A DNA stretch of 64,000 nucleotides from Lentibacillus amyloliquefaciens (GCF_001307805.1 NZ_CP013862.1:1984001-2048000); one strand, 5' to 3'. Positions 7,794 through 17,943 are shown, counted from the first letter of the stretch. Numbers and translations are program-made. Notes: generated by a model from the sequence alone, not told the origin.

Positions 7794-8909
7794 ATGGCAA
7801 TGCCTATTACATCAATCACGCTAAGACGACTTAATATGAACTTGAAAAACCCTTTCACCACCAGCTTTGGAACGATGCAGGATAAAGACTTTTTCATTAC
7901 CGAAGCAGCTGATGACCGCGGCAACAGAGGGTTTGGCGAATCAGTAGCCTTCACCAGCCCGTGGTACACGGAAGAAACGGTTGAAACAAACAAACATATG
8001 ATCAACGATTTCTTAATCAAATTGCTCCAGGATAATGAAATCCGCCACCCCAGCGAAGTCCGGGAACTGTTCAAACCGATCAAACGCAATAATATGGCAA
8101 AAGCAGCCGTGGAAGGCGCTATTTGGGATCTCTATGCCAAACAGCATGGTATTACCCTTGCCAGAGCGCTCGGCGGCACGAAACAGAAGATTGAAGTTGG
8201 TATCAGTCTCGGTATCCAGCCAACAGTGAATGATTTGCTGGAAAAAGTCGGCCATCATATTAAGCAGGGCTATAAACGGATTAAAATCAAAATAAAGCCA
8301 GGCTGGGATTATGATGTGCTCAAGGAAGTAAGGAATCAATTCCCGAATACGCCGATCATGGCAGATGCCAACTCCGCTTACACACTGGATGATATCGATC
8401 AGCTAAGAAAACTTGACGAACTCAATTTAATGATGATTGAACAGCCGCTCGCCCATGATGATATCGTTGATCATGCTAAATTACAGGCTGCCATCCAAAC
8501 GCCTGTCTGCCTCGATGAAAGCATTCATTCAGCTGAAGATGCACGCAAAGCCATTGAATTAAAAAGCTGCCGGATTATTAATGTAAAGATAGGACGCGTC
8601 GGCGGCTTGGCTGAAGCAAAAGAAATTCATGATTTGTGTCGTAAAAATAGGATTGATGTATGGTGCGGCGGCATGCTGGAAGCCGGTGTCGGCCGGGCAC
8701 ATAACATCGCCCTTGCCACCCTGCCGCAGTTCACACTCCCCGGAGATACTGCCGGGTCATCACTGTATTGGAAAAAAGACATTATCAAACCGGAAGTCAC
8801 TGTGAACGACGGTGTCATTACCGTATCTAACAAACCAGGCATCGGCTACGACATTGATGAACAAGCTTTGAAAGCTTTTACTGCAGAAAAAGAAGTTTTT
8901 GACATTTGA
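7794..8909 (+). CDS. menC: o-Succinylbenzoate synthase / N-acylamino acid racemase-type enolase
   Basis: 371 residues of the muconate-lactonising-enzyme subgroup of the enolase superfamily. The catalytic KxK pair ([11 protein letters not shown], Lys164 and Lys166), the metal ligands Asp191 (DANSAY), Glu216 (EQP) and Asp241 (DES) and the second catalytic Lys265 (NVKIGRVGG) are all present. The start at 7794 is set by CAGGAGG seven bases upstream; a longer frame runs back into repeat DNA. OSBS makes o-succinylbenzoate for menaquinone, while close relatives racemise N-acylamino acids. No other men genes are nearby, so the racemase activity cannot be excluded. Confidence 0.85.
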   Translation: MAMPITSITLRRLNMNLKNPFTTSFGTMQDKDFFITEAADDRGNRGFGESVAFTSPWYTEETVETNKHMINDFLIKLLQDNEIRHPSEVRELFKPIKRNNMAKAAVEGAIWDLYAKQHGITLARALGGTKQKIEVGISLGIQPTVNDLLEKVGHHIKQGYKRIKIKIKPGWDYDVLKEVRNQFPNTPIMADANSAYTLDDIDQLRKLDELNLMMIEQPLAHDDIVDHAKLQAAIQTPVCLDESIHSAEDARKAIELKSCRIINVKIGRVGGLAEAKEIHDLCRKNRIDVWCGGMLEAGVGRAHNIALATLPQFTLPGDTAGSSLYWKKDIIKPEVTVNDGVITVSNKPGIGYDIDEQALKAFTAEKEVFDI

Positions 8910-9021
8910 ACATGGAAAATTCTCTGGAATCTTCTTGCCAGGCCGATGAAGAATTGAGCATATCCTGCCTGCCCCCTTTATCCCTCAGGTTCAGGATTGT
9001 TTTATATGTGGGCAGAGGGGA

Positions 9022-9501
9022 TTATTCTGCAGGCTGACTACGAATGCGCCGATCCATAATTACCCAAGTGACTGTAAACAATATCGTTAATAATATTACA
9101 ATGGTATACAGTCCGATTTCGGGGATCATGACGCCAACCATCACTCCCATTAATCCACCCATTGTTCCTGCTACGATCCCATCTAACAGGGGAATTGCAT
9201 CCCGGAATGGTAAACTAATAACACCACTGACAAAAACGCCAGTCAGAAGACCTGCAATATAGGCTGCACTTACATGGTGACTCATGATAGCCCCAATGAC
9301 CATACAAATCGTCATTGTTGAAATCATTCCTAAAGACATTGGCAGTGAATGAACAATCGTACTATGTTGTTCACTGAGTTGATGCAAGTGACCTCGTTGC
9401 TTCCATAGTGTAAAAACAATATGGCAGACGAGCAACGCACAAATAAATAAGATAACAACAGCAAAAACCCATGATACATCTGAGACGTGCATGTGATTCA
9501 T
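9022..9501 (-). CDS. Glycine-rich multispanning membrane protein, unknown function
   Basis: About 159 residues with four or five hydrophobic segments (WVFAVVILFICALLVCHIV; SLGMISTMTICMVIGAIM; YIAGLLTGVFVSGVISLP; GIVAGTMGGLMGVMVGVMI; LYTIVILLTILFTVTWVI). The fourth is a glycine-zipper-like helix with repeated GxxxG spacing. The start is ambiguous: ATG at 9501 follows GGGAAG closely, whereas a TTG at 9513 is ten bases after AAAGGAG. I do not recognise a family. It converges with menC and has no operon partner. Confidence 0.6.
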   Translation of the reverse strand: MNHMHVSDVSWVFAVVILFICALLVCHIVFTLWKQRGHLHQLSEQHSTIVHSLPMSLGMISTMTICMVIGAIMSHHVSAAYIAGLLTGVFVSGVISLPFRDAIPLLDGIVAGTMGGLMGVMVGVMIPEIGLYTIVILLTILFTVTWVIMDRRIRSQPAE

Positions 9502-9682
9502 TTCACTTCCCAATTGCGCTCTTCTCCTTTCGAGCAATGTCGAGGGTCACTAAGGTTCTTTCTGCCCCTTTAAATATATATTTCTGCGAATGAACGATAT
9601 TCCTTTTGTATTGAAACCCTATCCTATTGTTTTTGTAGGTAATGCTTATTTTGATGAGAAGTGGCAACTGGATCTTGAATGA

Positions 9683-9763
9683 CCTTTAAAAATTGTAAAG
9701 TACTTTGAACTCCCAATTGAAGAAGTATTTACATTGGAAGAGGAGGGTAGGAAAAATCTCTAA
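9683..9763 (+). pseudogene. C-terminal remnant of a small XRE-type helix-turn-helix regulator
   Basis: One short frame reads PLKIVKYFELPIEEVFTLEE then GRKNL and a stop. This matches the last ~25 residues of YgzD/YozG-like mini-repressors (LAFKIAKVFNVPIEEIF type). A stop codon directly precedes it and no HTH core is recognisable upstream, so it is a decayed fragment. Confidence 0.5.
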
Positions 9764-9808
9764 GTAGCGTGTTCAGTAATCGAGAACGTTTGTTTAGTAA
9801 ATATAAAG

Positions 9809-9856
9809 AAGATCATCTATGTTAGTCAAAACAGTATGGATGATCTTTTATTTTTG
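9809..9856 (+). terminator. Probable Rho-independent terminator
   Basis: AAGATCATC and GATGATCTT pair across a ~21-base loop and are followed by TTTTATTTTT. It lies downstream of the HTH remnant. Confidence 0.6.
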
Positions 9857-10173
9857 CTCATGCAAACTAAATATCAAAACTACGAAAAAAGTTCATTGCA
9901 CTTCCCTTCCATCTTTCCTGACGCATTTTTGCTTTAATTTTAATAAAGGCATCGTAAATCATAATGAACTCAAGCTTTACAATTTTAATAAACAATGTTA
10001 TATTTATTTTGTTTAATACATTAAGAAGATATTTAATAAAATTAATATTAAATGTCACAGTTGGAGTGACAAAAGATGTTCATCCACAAGTAATGGGTTA
10101 AGAACATTCGATTAAGATTCGTGAAGGGTCTATTCCTATCACTCAAAAAATGATCGCAACGAAGAAGCTTTGA
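9857..10173. other. AT-rich stretch without a convincing gene
   Basis: Very AT-rich, with short frames on both strands that lack ribosome sites. Around 10055-10170 the plus strand reads VTVGVTKDVHPQVMG, stop, EHSIKIREGSIPITQKM, which faintly resembles the end of a tyrosine recombinase. No intact gene is supported. Confidence 0.4.
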
Positions 10174-10236
10174 ATGAATGTTTTCGAGTCATTTTGCACA
10201 CTGTGTTCCATTTACAACTTTAAGGAGGTTTTACAG

Positions 10237-11928
10237 ATGAATCAAACATACGACTATGTAATTGTTGGTGGCGGCAGTGCGGGTTCTATACTCGGCAACC
10301 GTCTAAGTCAAGATAAATCGAGCAGTGTTCTAGTTCTGGAAGCGGGGCGCAGTGATTATCCATGGGATCTGTTTATTCAAATGCCGGCAGCTTTGATGTT
10401 CCCGTCAGGCAATCGTTTCTATGATTGGATCTACTCTACTGATTCTGAGCCTTATATGAATGGCCGTCATGTCGCGCATGCCAGGGGGAAAGTACTCGGA
10501 GGCTCGAGTTCCATCAACGGTATGATTTACCAGCGCGGCAACCCGAAGGACTATGAACGGTGGGGGTCTGACCCCGGTATGGAAACTTGGGACTTTGCCC
10601 ATTGCCTGCCGTATTTTAAACGACTGGAAACAGCCTTTGGAGCCGATTCATCTGATGAGTACCGCGGCCATCATGGTCCAGTTAAATTGAAGCGCGGTCC
10701 CGCAAAGAATCCATTATTTCAAGCCTTTTTTGATGCAGCGGTAGAGGCTGGTTACTCAAGGACACCTGATGTAAATGGTTTTCGCCAGGAAGGGTTCGGT
10801 CCATTCGACAGTCATGTGCATAACGGAAGACGCGTGTCTGCTTCCGGGGCCTATTTGCGCCCTGTTATGCGACGCAAAAACCTTACAGTAGAGACGCGTG
10901 CTTTTGTTACCAATATCAATTTTGATGGTACGCGGGCCAACGGCGTGACATACCAAAAAAATGGCAAAACATATCATGTTAATGCGGGCGAAGTGATCCT
11001 TTCCGGTGGTGCATTTAACACGCCGCAGCTGCTTCAATTATCCGGTGTAGGAGAAGCTGAGCATTTACGCTCACTTGGCATTAACCCGGTCGTTGACTTG
11101 CCGGGTGTGGGTGAAAACCTTGAAGATCATCTTGAAGTGTATATTCAGCATGCTTGTCCGCAGCCCGTTTCGGAACTACCCAGCTTAAATAAAGCAAAAA
11201 TGCCTTGGATCGGCCTCCAATGGTTACTTGGACGTACCGGCCCGGCAGCGTCGAATCATTTTGAAGGCGGCGGTTTCGTCCGTTCGAATGAAGATGTTGA
11301 TTACCCGAATCTGATGTTCCATTTCCTTCCGCTTGCAGTTCGATATGACGGGCAAAAAGCAGATACGGATCATGGATTCCAGGTACATGTTGGACCGATG
11401 TACTCCAACTCCCGGGGAAGCCTGAAGATACGTTCGCGTGATCCTTTTCAGCATCCAAGTATCTTATTTAACTATCTATCTACCGAAGAGGATCGGCGTG
11501 AGTGGCTCGAAGCAATACGCGTTTCGCGGAAAATCCTCTCCCAGCCGGCGTTAGCGCCTTACAATTCAGGTGAAATTTCCCCCGGTCCTTCTGTCCAAAC
11601 AGATGAGGAAATTCTGGGGTGGGTAGCGAATGACGCTGAAACAGCACTCCATCCATCCTGCACGGCCAAAATGGGACCTGCTTCGGATCCGATGGCTGTC
11701 GTAGATCCGCTCACCATGAAAGTTCATGGCTTGGACAACGTACGGGTAGTGGATGCATCTGCTATGCCGCATACGACGAATGGAAATATCCATGCACCGG
11801 TGTTGATGTTGGCAGAAAAAGCAGCCGACATCATCCGTGGACAAAAACCAATGAAGCCTGAGTATATGGATTATTACCGTCATGGCGTACATCCTAAAGA
11901 CGCAGGTACCGCAAGTGAGACAAGTTAA
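10237..11928 (+). CDS. betA: Choline dehydrogenase (GMC flavoprotein)
   Basis: 563 residues. The N-terminus carries the FAD-binding [13 protein letters not shown], the GMC signature [18 protein letters not shown] follows, and the C-terminal catalytic block has HPSCTAKMG (His472) and [19 protein letters not shown] (His519). The text closely resembles staphylococcal BetA. It oxidises choline to betaine aldehyde, feeding GbsA (start of window). The ATG at 10237 is nine bases after AAGGAGG; a longer frame to 10174 lacks a site. Many Bacilli use an iron alcohol dehydrogenase (GbsB) for this step, so a BetA-type enzyme is notable. It ends before a strong bidirectional terminator. Confidence 0.92.
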   Translation: MNQTYDYVIVGGGSAGSILGNRLSQDKSSSVLVLEAGRSDYPWDLFIQMPAALMFPSGNRFYDWIYSTDSEPYMNGRHVAHARGKVLGGSSSINGMIYQRGNPKDYERWGSDPGMETWDFAHCLPYFKRLETAFGADSSDEYRGHHGPVKLKRGPAKNPLFQAFFDAAVEAGYSRTPDVNGFRQEGFGPFDSHVHNGRRVSASGAYLRPVMRRKNLTVETRAFVTNINFDGTRANGVTYQKNGKTYHVNAGEVILSGGAFNTPQLLQLSGVGEAEHLRSLGINPVVDLPGVGENLEDHLEVYIQHACPQPVSELPSLNKAKMPWIGLQWLLGRTGPAASNHFEGGGFVRSNEDVDYPNLMFHFLPLAVRYDGQKADTDHGFQVHVGPMYSNSRGSLKIRSRDPFQHPSILFNYLSTEEDRREWLEAIRVSRKILSQPALAPYNSGEISPGPSVQTDEEILGWVANDAETALHPSCTAKMGPASDPMAVVDPLTMKVHGLDNVRVVDASAMPHTTNGNIHAPVLMLAEKAADIIRGQKPMKPEYMDYYRHGVHPKDAGTASETS

Positions 11929-11981
11929 TAGAAGCTTGTTTCGCGGGCGGAAAAGAAAATAAGCGTGTAGAATTACCCAAC

Positions 11982-12026
11982 AAAAAATGGCCCCGATCAT
12001 CAGAATCGACGAACGGGGCCATTTTT
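11982..12026. terminator. Bidirectional terminator between betA and the phosphoesterase gene
   Basis: AAAAATGGCCCCG and CGGGGCCATTTTT form a 13-base perfect stem with A and T tracts on both sides, between two convergent genes. Confidence 0.92.
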
Positions 12027-12070
12027 CATGTTATTTTTATTAGTGATGTTTTAGCTTTTCTATATTCCTG

Positions 12071-12793
12071 TTAAAATGAACCTCGTTCAATCACACCGGT
12101 CAGAAACTCCAAATTAGGATAGTCCGCTTCTTTCAATTGCTTTTTAACCTTCTCGACATCATATTGAACCCTTTGGATACCTACATTAAATTGGTCTCCA
12201 TCTCCTTCTGCCATCAAATAAGAGGCTTGATTTAAGCCATCAAAAGGCAGTCCGACACTTCCCAAGTTCGCAACACACTTCCCATTAATATAACGTACAT
12301 ATGGCAGATGAATATGTCCATATAAAAAAATACTTGCTGTCTGTTCACGCATTAATTTTTCTTCCAATGATTTATTTGAATCTGTCGGCTGAACAACTTC
12401 AAACAGACTTTCGGGTGTTGCATGAAAACCATGGATATTAATCTTTTCTGTTAATTCAATGGTTACTTGTGAAGGCAAACTTCCCAAATAATCCAGGTCA
12501 TCTTCAGTTAAATGGCTGGTCGTCCATTGCTGTTCTTTTCTCATAATGTCCAAAGCCTGATCCGGAACTTCGCCTTCTTTAATTCCCCGATAAACCCAGT
12601 CATCCGCATTTCCTCTGATGACCTCCGTGTTCAATTTCCTCACCATATCAAGGGACCTTTTCGGTTCAGGACCGCGATAACAAATATCACCCAGAACAAC
12701 AATCTTATCTGCTTTTTTTCTTTTAATATCCTCTAACACCGATTCCAGAGCAGTCGCATTTCCATGAATGTCCGAGATAAAAGCAATTTTCAC
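12071..12793 (-). CDS. Calcineurin-like metallophosphoesterase (YfcE/MPP family)
   Basis: 240 residues. All five phosphoesterase blocks are visible: DIHGN at the N-terminus, GDICYRGP, GNADDW, the histidine in IHGFHATP and GHIHLPYVR. These bind two metal ions for phosphodiester or phosphomonoester hydrolysis. GTG start about ten bases after AAAGGCGG. It is monocistronic, with no signal peptide. The substrate cannot be read from the sequence; small bacterial members cleave cyclic nucleotides, dinucleotides or phosphoproteins. Confidence 0.85.
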   Translation of the reverse strand: MKIAFISDIHGNATALESVLEDIKRKKADKIVVLGDICYRGPEPKRSLDMVRKLNTEVIRGNADDWVYRGIKEGEVPDQALDIMRKEQQWTTSHLTEDDLDYLGSLPSQVTIELTEKINIHGFHATPESLFEVVQPTDSNKSLEEKLMREQTASIFLYGHIHLPYVRYINGKCVANLGSVGLPFDGLNQASYLMAEGDGDQFNVGIQRVQYDVEKVKKQLKEADYPNLEFLTGVIERGSF

Positions 12794-12951
12794 GATAAAA
12801 CACCGCCTTTCATTAAAAATACCCCGTTCCTCTATATATCGTAACAGAAAAAAGGATTGATATTAAAAAAAGCTGATAGAGTGGGACAGCAACATACAGT
12901 CCTCCCCGGATTTCGCGTGGTCCGGCTCCTCACCTATATGTGATACAAGAA

Positions 12952-12994
12952 ATCATCCCACCTTTCTTCCGATATCAGAAAAAAGGTGGGATGA
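12952..12994 (-). terminator. Terminator downstream of ppaC
   Basis: ATCATCCCACCTT and AAGGTGGGATGAT form a 13-base stem with a 17-base loop about 30 bases beyond the ppaC stop; the T-rich flank is on the minus strand. Confidence 0.75.
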
Positions 12995-13024
12995 TAATTT
13001 AAACTTCGCTGCAAATATTTTTAA

Positions 13025-13951
13025 TTAAAATTGCTCGCTTAGATTCGTAACAATCTGCTTCTTGCGGGAGACAACACCTTTCAAGAGCGCACGATTGTGC
13101 TCATCCAGCTTAACATCGAATGCTTTTTCAACATTGCCTTTTGCTTGGCCCAATGCCAGAGCATCCGAGTCATTTTCTAAAATATCAGTCGCAACAAACA
13201 AGAATAACTCCAGGTTGTTGTCATTGATAAGCTTTTCAATTTCTTTTTCGATTGCATCCTGTGACGCATAAATCTGGTTCGTATCCACTGCATTGACTTG
13301 TGCAACCTGAACTTTGGAATCACCCATCGTAAATTCTTTTGCATCCATTGTTACCAAATCAAGTGCTGTTTTATCACTTAAGTCAGCACCGGCTTTAAGC
13401 ATCTCAAGGCCATAGGTATCAAGGTCGACACCGGCAATTTCAGCAAGCTCATAAGCCGCTTCTCTATCTTCTGCTGTGCATGTCGGGGATTTTAACAGCA
13501 ATGAATCGGAAATGATTGCCGACAGCATCAATCCGGCATTTTCTTTGGAAACAATCACTTCATTTTCTTTAAAGATTTTATTTAAAATGGTAGCTGTGCA
13601 TCCGACAGGCTCCGCCCGGAAATAAAGCGGTTCTTTTGTTTCAAAGTTGGACACTTTATGATGGTCGATAACTTCTGAAATCCGCACATCGTTTATATTA
13701 TCAACACTTTGCTGGAATTCATTATGGTCGACTAAAATAACATTATCGACATCCTCATCAACTTTTTCAATATATTCCGGTGCTGTTACGCCAAAGTAAT
13801 CAAGCGCAAATTGCGTCTCCGAACTAATGTCACCGAGTCTTGCCGGCTTTGCTTCCTCACCAAGTGCATTTTTAAGATCTGCATATACCAATGCAGAGCA
13901 TATTGTATCGGTATCAGGGCTTTTATGGCCAAAAATTAACGTGTTATTCAT
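13025..13951 (-). CDS. ppaC: Manganese-dependent inorganic pyrophosphatase (family II)
   Basis: 308 residues of the DHH phosphoesterase superfamily. Metal-site motifs: [13 protein letters not shown] (His, Asp, Asp), VDHNE and VIDHHKV, with the C-terminal DHHA2 region ending in [10 protein letters not shown], the substrate-binding SRKKQ. It hydrolyses pyrophosphate to phosphate in the cytoplasm, driving biosynthetic reactions. The start at 13951 is eight bases after AAAGGAG; the ATG two codons upstream is too close to that site. Length matches B. subtilis PpaC (YybQ). Confidence 0.95.
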   Translation of the reverse strand: MNNTLIFGHKSPDTDTICSALVYADLKNALGEEAKPARLGDISSETQFALDYFGVTAPEYIEKVDEDVDNVILVDHNEFQQSVDNINDVRISEVIDHHKVSNFETKEPLYFRAEPVGCTATILNKIFKENEVIVSKENAGLMLSAIISDSLLLKSPTCTAEDREAAYELAEIAGVDLDTYGLEMLKAGADLSDKTALDLVTMDAKEFTMGDSKVQVAQVNAVDTNQIYASQDAIEKEIEKLINDNNLELFLFVATDILENDSDALALGQAKGNVEKAFDVKLDEHNRALLKGVVSRKKQIVTNLSEQF

Positions 13952-14023
13952 CTCCATTGCTCCTTTTGTTCAATTATCTTTACTCCAACTTATAGATTAT
14001 CATAAAAATATGTCGAATGAACA

Positions 14024-14584
14024 CTAATTTGTTGTCTCTAATGTTTCAGTGACATGCCAAATTTTATCATATGTATTGTAATCGTTCAGCCCGATGTCCA
14101 GATCATGAAACATACGATGCAGCGAGCGCACATCATTTGGCTCTTCTCTATCTGTAACAGCATTTGCCAATGTCTGAATCTCTTCCAAATCTTGTTTCAA
14201 TGTTTCGTCTTCCACAGCTGACAATTGGTCATCAAGCGTGTCAAGAATGGTGTTTGCCTTTTCCCGCTGATTCTCCCAATCAAGTGATGACATACCGCCA
14301 TAACCGGTTGTTTCATTATAAAAATCATGTGTGTCCGAAATAAATTGACCAATCGCCTGATTTTCTTTCCCGACCGTCTCACGGACTTCCTCCACTTTCT
14401 GAACCGTTTCTTCTGACATATCCTCTGAATCAGTGCCGCTATTGTCACTGTCACTGAATAAAGCCACAGGGCCCAAATTAAATAGATTCATAAAAAATAA
14501 TGCCGAGACCACAAGAACAACCGTTACAGTTGTCAGCAACGTCCATCCGAACCAACCCATCTTTAAAAACTTTCGCTTAGCCAA
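14024..14584 (-). CDS. Membrane-anchored hypothetical protein (DUF6241-like)
   Basis: 186 residues. A lysine-rich start (AKRKFLKMGWFGW) is followed by one transmembrane helix, a Ser/Asp/Glu-rich linker and an extracellular helical domain (ETVQKVEEVRE...; DDQLSAVEDETLKQDLEEI; SLHRMFHDLDIGLNDY). The general layout and the HxMxH-like segment recall DUF6241 proteins of Bacillus, but I cannot confirm this without a profile search. The preferred start is a TTG seven bases after GAGGGG; a GTG five codons earlier lies inside that site. Confidence 0.65.
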   Translation of the reverse strand: MAKRKFLKMGWFGWTLLTTVTVVLVVSALFFMNLFNLGPVALFSDSDNSGTDSEDMSEETVQKVEEVRETVGKENQAIGQFISDTHDFYNETTGYGGMSSLDWENQREKANTILDTLDDQLSAVEDETLKQDLEEIQTLANAVTDREEPNDVRSLHRMFHDLDIGLNDYNTYDKIWHVTETLETTN

Positions 14585-14652
14585 AAAGACACCCCTCACA
14601 TCAAATCGAATCCAATTTTATATTAACATGAAGCCGGTTTAAGCATCCGCGT

Positions 14653-15156
14653 TCAGCCCTGCTCGTTATACCATTTAATGATCGATTGTCTCACTTTTGC
14701 GTCACTTGTTTCTTCTATACCGAACCCGCCCGTATAAACAACCCTTACATAATACCCATTATCACTTTTGAACCTGACCAAACAGTAGTCTTCTTGAGGC
14801 GCAGGAACAACCTCAACAATGGTTTCATTTGGATAATGTTCATAAATCTTCGTTCTGTCTGCTTCATCTAATGTCCATTCCGGCCGCGGATTTTTAATCG
14901 ATGGCTCTTGCCTTGTATCAGGTGTTTTATTTAATGGCTGCATTTTTTTATGAATATTATGCAGCAGACGAATATTTTCAGCAAATCCGATAAACAGCAT
15001 GCCGCTCACAAAGCCGCCCAGCATCCAGGCAAAAAACACCGGCCAGCTGACCCCATAAGTTATTATGTTTGCCGTAATCAAGCCAATGATCACACCGGCT
15101 GCTATCTGTGCAACACCGATGACAAACAATACTTTGGCTATCATGTTTTCATTCAT
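14653..15156 (-). CDS. Hypothetical membrane protein with two TM helices and cytosolic tail
   Basis: 167 residues: two hydrophobic helices (AKVLFVIGVAQIAAGVIIGLI and VFFAWMLGGFVSGMLFIGF, each about 20 residues), then a soluble region (DEADRTKIYEHYPNETIVEVV, YCLVRFKSDNGYYVRVVY). The ATG at 15156 is eight bases after GGGAGG. No family recognised. It lies 68 bases upstream of the previous minus-strand gene and may be co-transcribed with it. Confidence 0.65.
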   Translation of the reverse strand: MNENMIAKVLFVIGVAQIAAGVIIGLITANIITYGVSWPVFFAWMLGGFVSGMLFIGFAENIRLLHNIHKKMQPLNKTPDTRQEPSIKNPRPEWTLDEADRTKIYEHYPNETIVEVVPAPQEDYCLVRFKSDNGYYVRVVYTGGFGIEETSDAKVRQSIIKWYNEQG

Positions 15157-15326
15157 TTCAAATGACCTCCCTGTTGAATATTTTAAATGATTCCGGAACA
15201 TCTTGCGAGTGAACCGGTGCATAACTTGCTGGACACATCTAATTCGTTCGGACATTGACGCCTGCTTGTTTTTTTATCAGCGGGGCAAACACGTCACGCT
15301 TTATTTTTCACTGATTTTTTCTTATA

Positions 15327-15400
15327 GTTGAACAGAATCGGACATTTAGGGACATAACCGCCGTTCCTTGTCGGGTTACTGTCCATTACATGCGGGATAG
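15327..15400 (+). repeat. Two-hairpin intergenic element, copy B
   Basis: Conserved linker GAATCGGACATTTA, an inverted repeat GGACAT...CCGCC / ...GGGTTACTGTCC, and tail TTACATGCGGGATA. An imperfect first hairpin may begin near 15275 (ATCAGCGGGG...CACTGAT). The tail ends about 25 bases before the downstream oxidoreductase start. Confidence 0.7.
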
Positions 15401-15424
15401 AGATAATGAGAAAGGGTTTTTGTA

Positions 15425-16537
15425 ATGAATCGATTTATTGTTATCGGTACAGGGATACTGGGGGCTTCAAGTGCCTATCACCTTGCCAAGTCAGGTGCGG
15501 ATGTTGTGATGGTCGACCGTCACGATGCCGGACAAGCGACAGATGCGGCTGCCGGGATCATTTGTCCCTGGCTTTCCCAACGCAGGAATAAAGCATGGTA
15601 TAAGCTGGCAAAAGGCGGAGCGCATATTTATAAGGATCTGATTCAGGAGCTTGCCGATGACGGTGAAACCGAAACAGGCTATCTGCAAACCGGAGCTATC
15701 AGCATTCATACCGATGAAAAGAAGCTTAAAGCAAAGAAAGACCGCGCACTGAAACGTCGTGAAGATGCCCCGGAAATAGGTGAGGTGACACTTCTTGATG
15801 TGAAACAGACAAAAGCATTATTCCCCTACCTTGCTGATGGTTATGAATCTGTTCATGTCAGCGGCGGGGCCCGCATCAACGGTCGTGCATTGCGGGATGC
15901 GCTTGTAAACAGCGCCCAAAAGCATGGTGCCGTTATGATCAACGGAAATGCTGCTCTTAATTATGAACAGACTCGCGTGACAGGGGTGACCGTCAATGGC
16001 GAAACGATTAAAGCAGATCAGGTGATTGCAGCATGCGGCGCATGGACACACGAACTGCTCAAACCTCTAAACGTTCATTTCAATGGCTCGCTGCAAAAAG
16101 CACAAATTCTGCACCTGCAGTCACCTGAAGCTGATACGTCTGACTGGCCGGTTGTCATGCCCCCAAATGATCAATTCATGCTGACGTGGGATAACAGGAT
16201 TATAATTGGCGCTACCCACGAAGATGTAGGCTTCGATACCCGTGTGACAGCCGGGGGAATGAATGAAATTTTATCCAAAGCATTGGAAATTGCACCGGGT
16301 TTAATGAATAGCACCGTACTGGAGGCACGTATTGGCTTTCGGCCGCACACGCCGGGATATTTGCCTGTTATCGGCCCGCTCCCCGGTTATGAAGGCCTTT
16401 TAATCGGAAATGGCCTCGGCTCATCAGGTCTTACAACCGGTCCTTACGTGGGCAATCAATTGGCCAATCTGGCGCTCGGAAAAGAATTGGAGATCGACCT
16501 AAGCGACTATGACGTTGCCGGTGCTGTAGGAAATTGA
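15425..16537 (+). CDS. FAD-dependent amine/D-amino acid oxidoreductase (DAO family)
   Basis: 370 residues. The N-terminus NRFIVIGTGILGASSAYHLAK is the Rossmann FAD-binding motif, followed by DRHDAGQATDAAAG, and the C-terminus has RIGFRPHTPGYLPVIGPLPGYE and GNGLGSSGLTTGP, typical of the DAO/glycine-oxidase group. It should oxidise a primary or secondary amine, probably a D- or N-methyl amino acid. ATG about nine bases after AGAAAGG. It follows element copy B and precedes copy C. Substrate unknown. Confidence 0.85.
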   Translation: MNRFIVIGTGILGASSAYHLAKSGADVVMVDRHDAGQATDAAAGIICPWLSQRRNKAWYKLAKGGAHIYKDLIQELADDGETETGYLQTGAISIHTDEKKLKAKKDRALKRREDAPEIGEVTLLDVKQTKALFPYLADGYESVHVSGGARINGRALRDALVNSAQKHGAVMINGNAALNYEQTRVTGVTVNGETIKADQVIAACGAWTHELLKPLNVHFNGSLQKAQILHLQSPEADTSDWPVVMPPNDQFMLTWDNRIIIGATHEDVGFDTRVTAGGMNEILSKALEIAPGLMNSTVLEARIGFRPHTPGYLPVIGPLPGYEGLLIGNGLGSSGLTTGPYVGNQLANLALGKELEIDLSDYDVAGAVGN

Positions 16538-16590
16538 CATGATTCTGTCATTTACAGGCACTGCCGGTTTTGCTAATCTTATGGCAGGGG

Positions 16591-16716
16591 TTAAGCGAAA
16601 CTTCATTCAGTGGAATTTATTTTATTCCCCTGAATGTTGTTGAAACAGAATCGAACATTTACGGACAGTTAACCGCCGTTCTTTAGCGGGCTATTGTCCA
16701 TTACATGCGGGGATAA
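16591..16716 (+). repeat. Two-hairpin intergenic element, copy C
   Basis: Starts AAGCGAAACTTCATTCAGTGG region (first hairpin, ATTCAGTGG...CCCCTGAAT), linker GAATCGAACATTTA, second hairpin GGACAGTTAACCGCC / GCGGGCTATTGTCC, tail TTACATGCGGGGATAA. The tail ends 17 bases before the next start codon. Confidence 0.75.
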
Positions 16717-16732
16717 TAAGGGGGAAAATGCT

Positions 16733-16897
16733 ATGGGTAAAAAAACCGTAATCCTTGTTGTTGCTGTTACGCTGATTGTTTTAATCGCCGGCTGGTACGT
16801 TTTGCAAAATGTTATGATTAACTATGATGTGGACCGTGATTCATCCTTGCTAGGTCAATCTGAACATGTGATAAACGGGATTTCACTTACTATCTGA
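16733..16897 (+). CDS. Small single-pass membrane protein
   Basis: 54 residues: MGKKTVILVVAVTLIVLIAG forms an N-terminal hydrophobic helix, followed by a short polar tail (NYDVDRDSSLLGQSEHVING). GGGGGAAA lies about eight bases before the ATG. It is followed by a terminator. No family recognised; the tidy gene layout (element copy C, ribosome site, terminator) is the main support. Confidence 0.5.
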   Translation: MGKKTVILVVAVTLIVLIAGWYVLQNVMINYDVDRDSSLLGQSEHVINGISLTI

Positions 16898-16926
16898 GAA
16901 ATTCATAACAGCTAAATTGCAGGGTG

Positions 16927-16960
16927 AAAACGGCCATGAATTTAAATGGTCGTTTTGCTT
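16927..16960 (+). terminator. Terminator after the small membrane protein gene
   Basis: AAAACGGCCAT and ATGGTCGTTTT pair (one G-T) around a short loop, with A and T tracts; it lies between convergent genes and may serve both. Confidence 0.75.
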
Positions 16961-16980
16961 GCAGGCTGCCATATTTCATC

Positions 16981-17943
16981 TCAATCTTTTGTTTCCTTCT
17001 GCTGGATTTTCTTCCCATCATCTTCAACAACACCCAGAACCACATCAGCTACTTCAGAAGAACGCAGCAATTTATCAGTCAGCTCAAACTTGATATCATC
17101 TGCCTCATTAAGCGAAAGGCCTTTTTTCAATTCAATAGTTCCCTCAACATGATAAGTTCTCCCTTCCTGAAGAACGCGCATTTTATAAATATCGACAACC
17201 TTATCATCTTCCAGAAGCATTTCGTAAATCTTTTTCTCGACTTCCGCCGGAGCAGATACACCGATCAGGCCGACCATATTATCATAACCGACCCGGAAAG
17301 CGACAAACAGCATCAGCACACCAATCAGCATTGTAAAGATACCATCCGCGAGAAGCAGCCCGAAAACCTGTGCCAACAGGACGCCAATCAGCGCAAATAC
17401 TGCACCTGAAGTGGCGACAAGATCTTCATAAAATACAAGTCTTGTGGCAGGGGAAGCTTTCTGGGCACTTTTAAATGCACGAGTCAATAGCCAGCCATCA
17501 TGACCATCGTTCGTTTCTTTCGTAATTTCTTTCATTGCTTTAATTAAAATAAAACCATCGACCACAAGAGAAGTTATCAGCACACCGACGTTCAACCAGA
17601 TGTTCCCCGATTCTGAAGGATGATTAAAGAGATTCCAGCCCTCTTTAATCGTTTCATATGCCATTATCGTGACGATGACAACAGCAACCATGCAAAAAAT
17701 ATTAATAACCCTGCCAAACCCGGTCGGAAATCGTTCTGACGGCGGGGATTCAGCCAGCACACTTCCAAAAAATACAAATCCCTGATTGACAGCATCAGCC
17801 AACGAATGCATCGTGGTTGCAAACATCGACCCGCTCCCGCTAAAGAAAGCGGCAGCCCCTTTGATGCCGGCTAGAAATGTATTGCCAAGAGCTGCTATAC
17901 CGGACGATGTATTTCCTTTTTTAATCCGCTCCATAAACCCCAT
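16981..17943 (-). CDS. Cation diffusion facilitator (CDF) family transporter
   Basis: 320 residues. Six hydrophobic helices with the TM2 metal-site motif HSLADAVNQ (His46, Asp50) and the TM5 counterpart FYEDLVATSG, then a cytosolic C-terminal domain (VVDIYKMRVLQEGRTYHVEG). CDF proteins export Zn2+, Fe2+, Mn2+ or Co2+ in exchange for protons. The second site lacks the usual histidine (EDLVA instead of HxxxD), a feature that may shift metal specificity. ATG eight bases after AGGAGG. Monocistronic. Confidence 0.88.
   Translation of the reverse strand: MGFMERIKKGNTSSGIAALGNTFLAGIKGAAAFFSGSGSMFATTMHSLADAVNQGFVFFGSVLAESPPSERFPTGFGRVINIFCMVAVVIVTIMAYETIKEGWNLFNHPSESGNIWLNVGVLITSLVVDGFILIKAMKEITKETNDGHDGWLLTRAFKSAQKASPATRLVFYEDLVATSGAVFALIGVLLAQVFGLLLADGIFTMLIGVLMLFVAFRVGYDNMVGLIGVSAPAEVEKKIYEMLLEDDKVVDIYKMRVLQEGRTYHVEGTIELKKGLSLNEADDIKFELTDKLLRSSEVADVVLGVVEDDGKKIQQKETKD

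Noticed and set aside
10055..10170. Tyrosine recombinase remnant
   Set aside because: Only a weak resemblance over ~35 residues with a stop inside; not enough to annotate.
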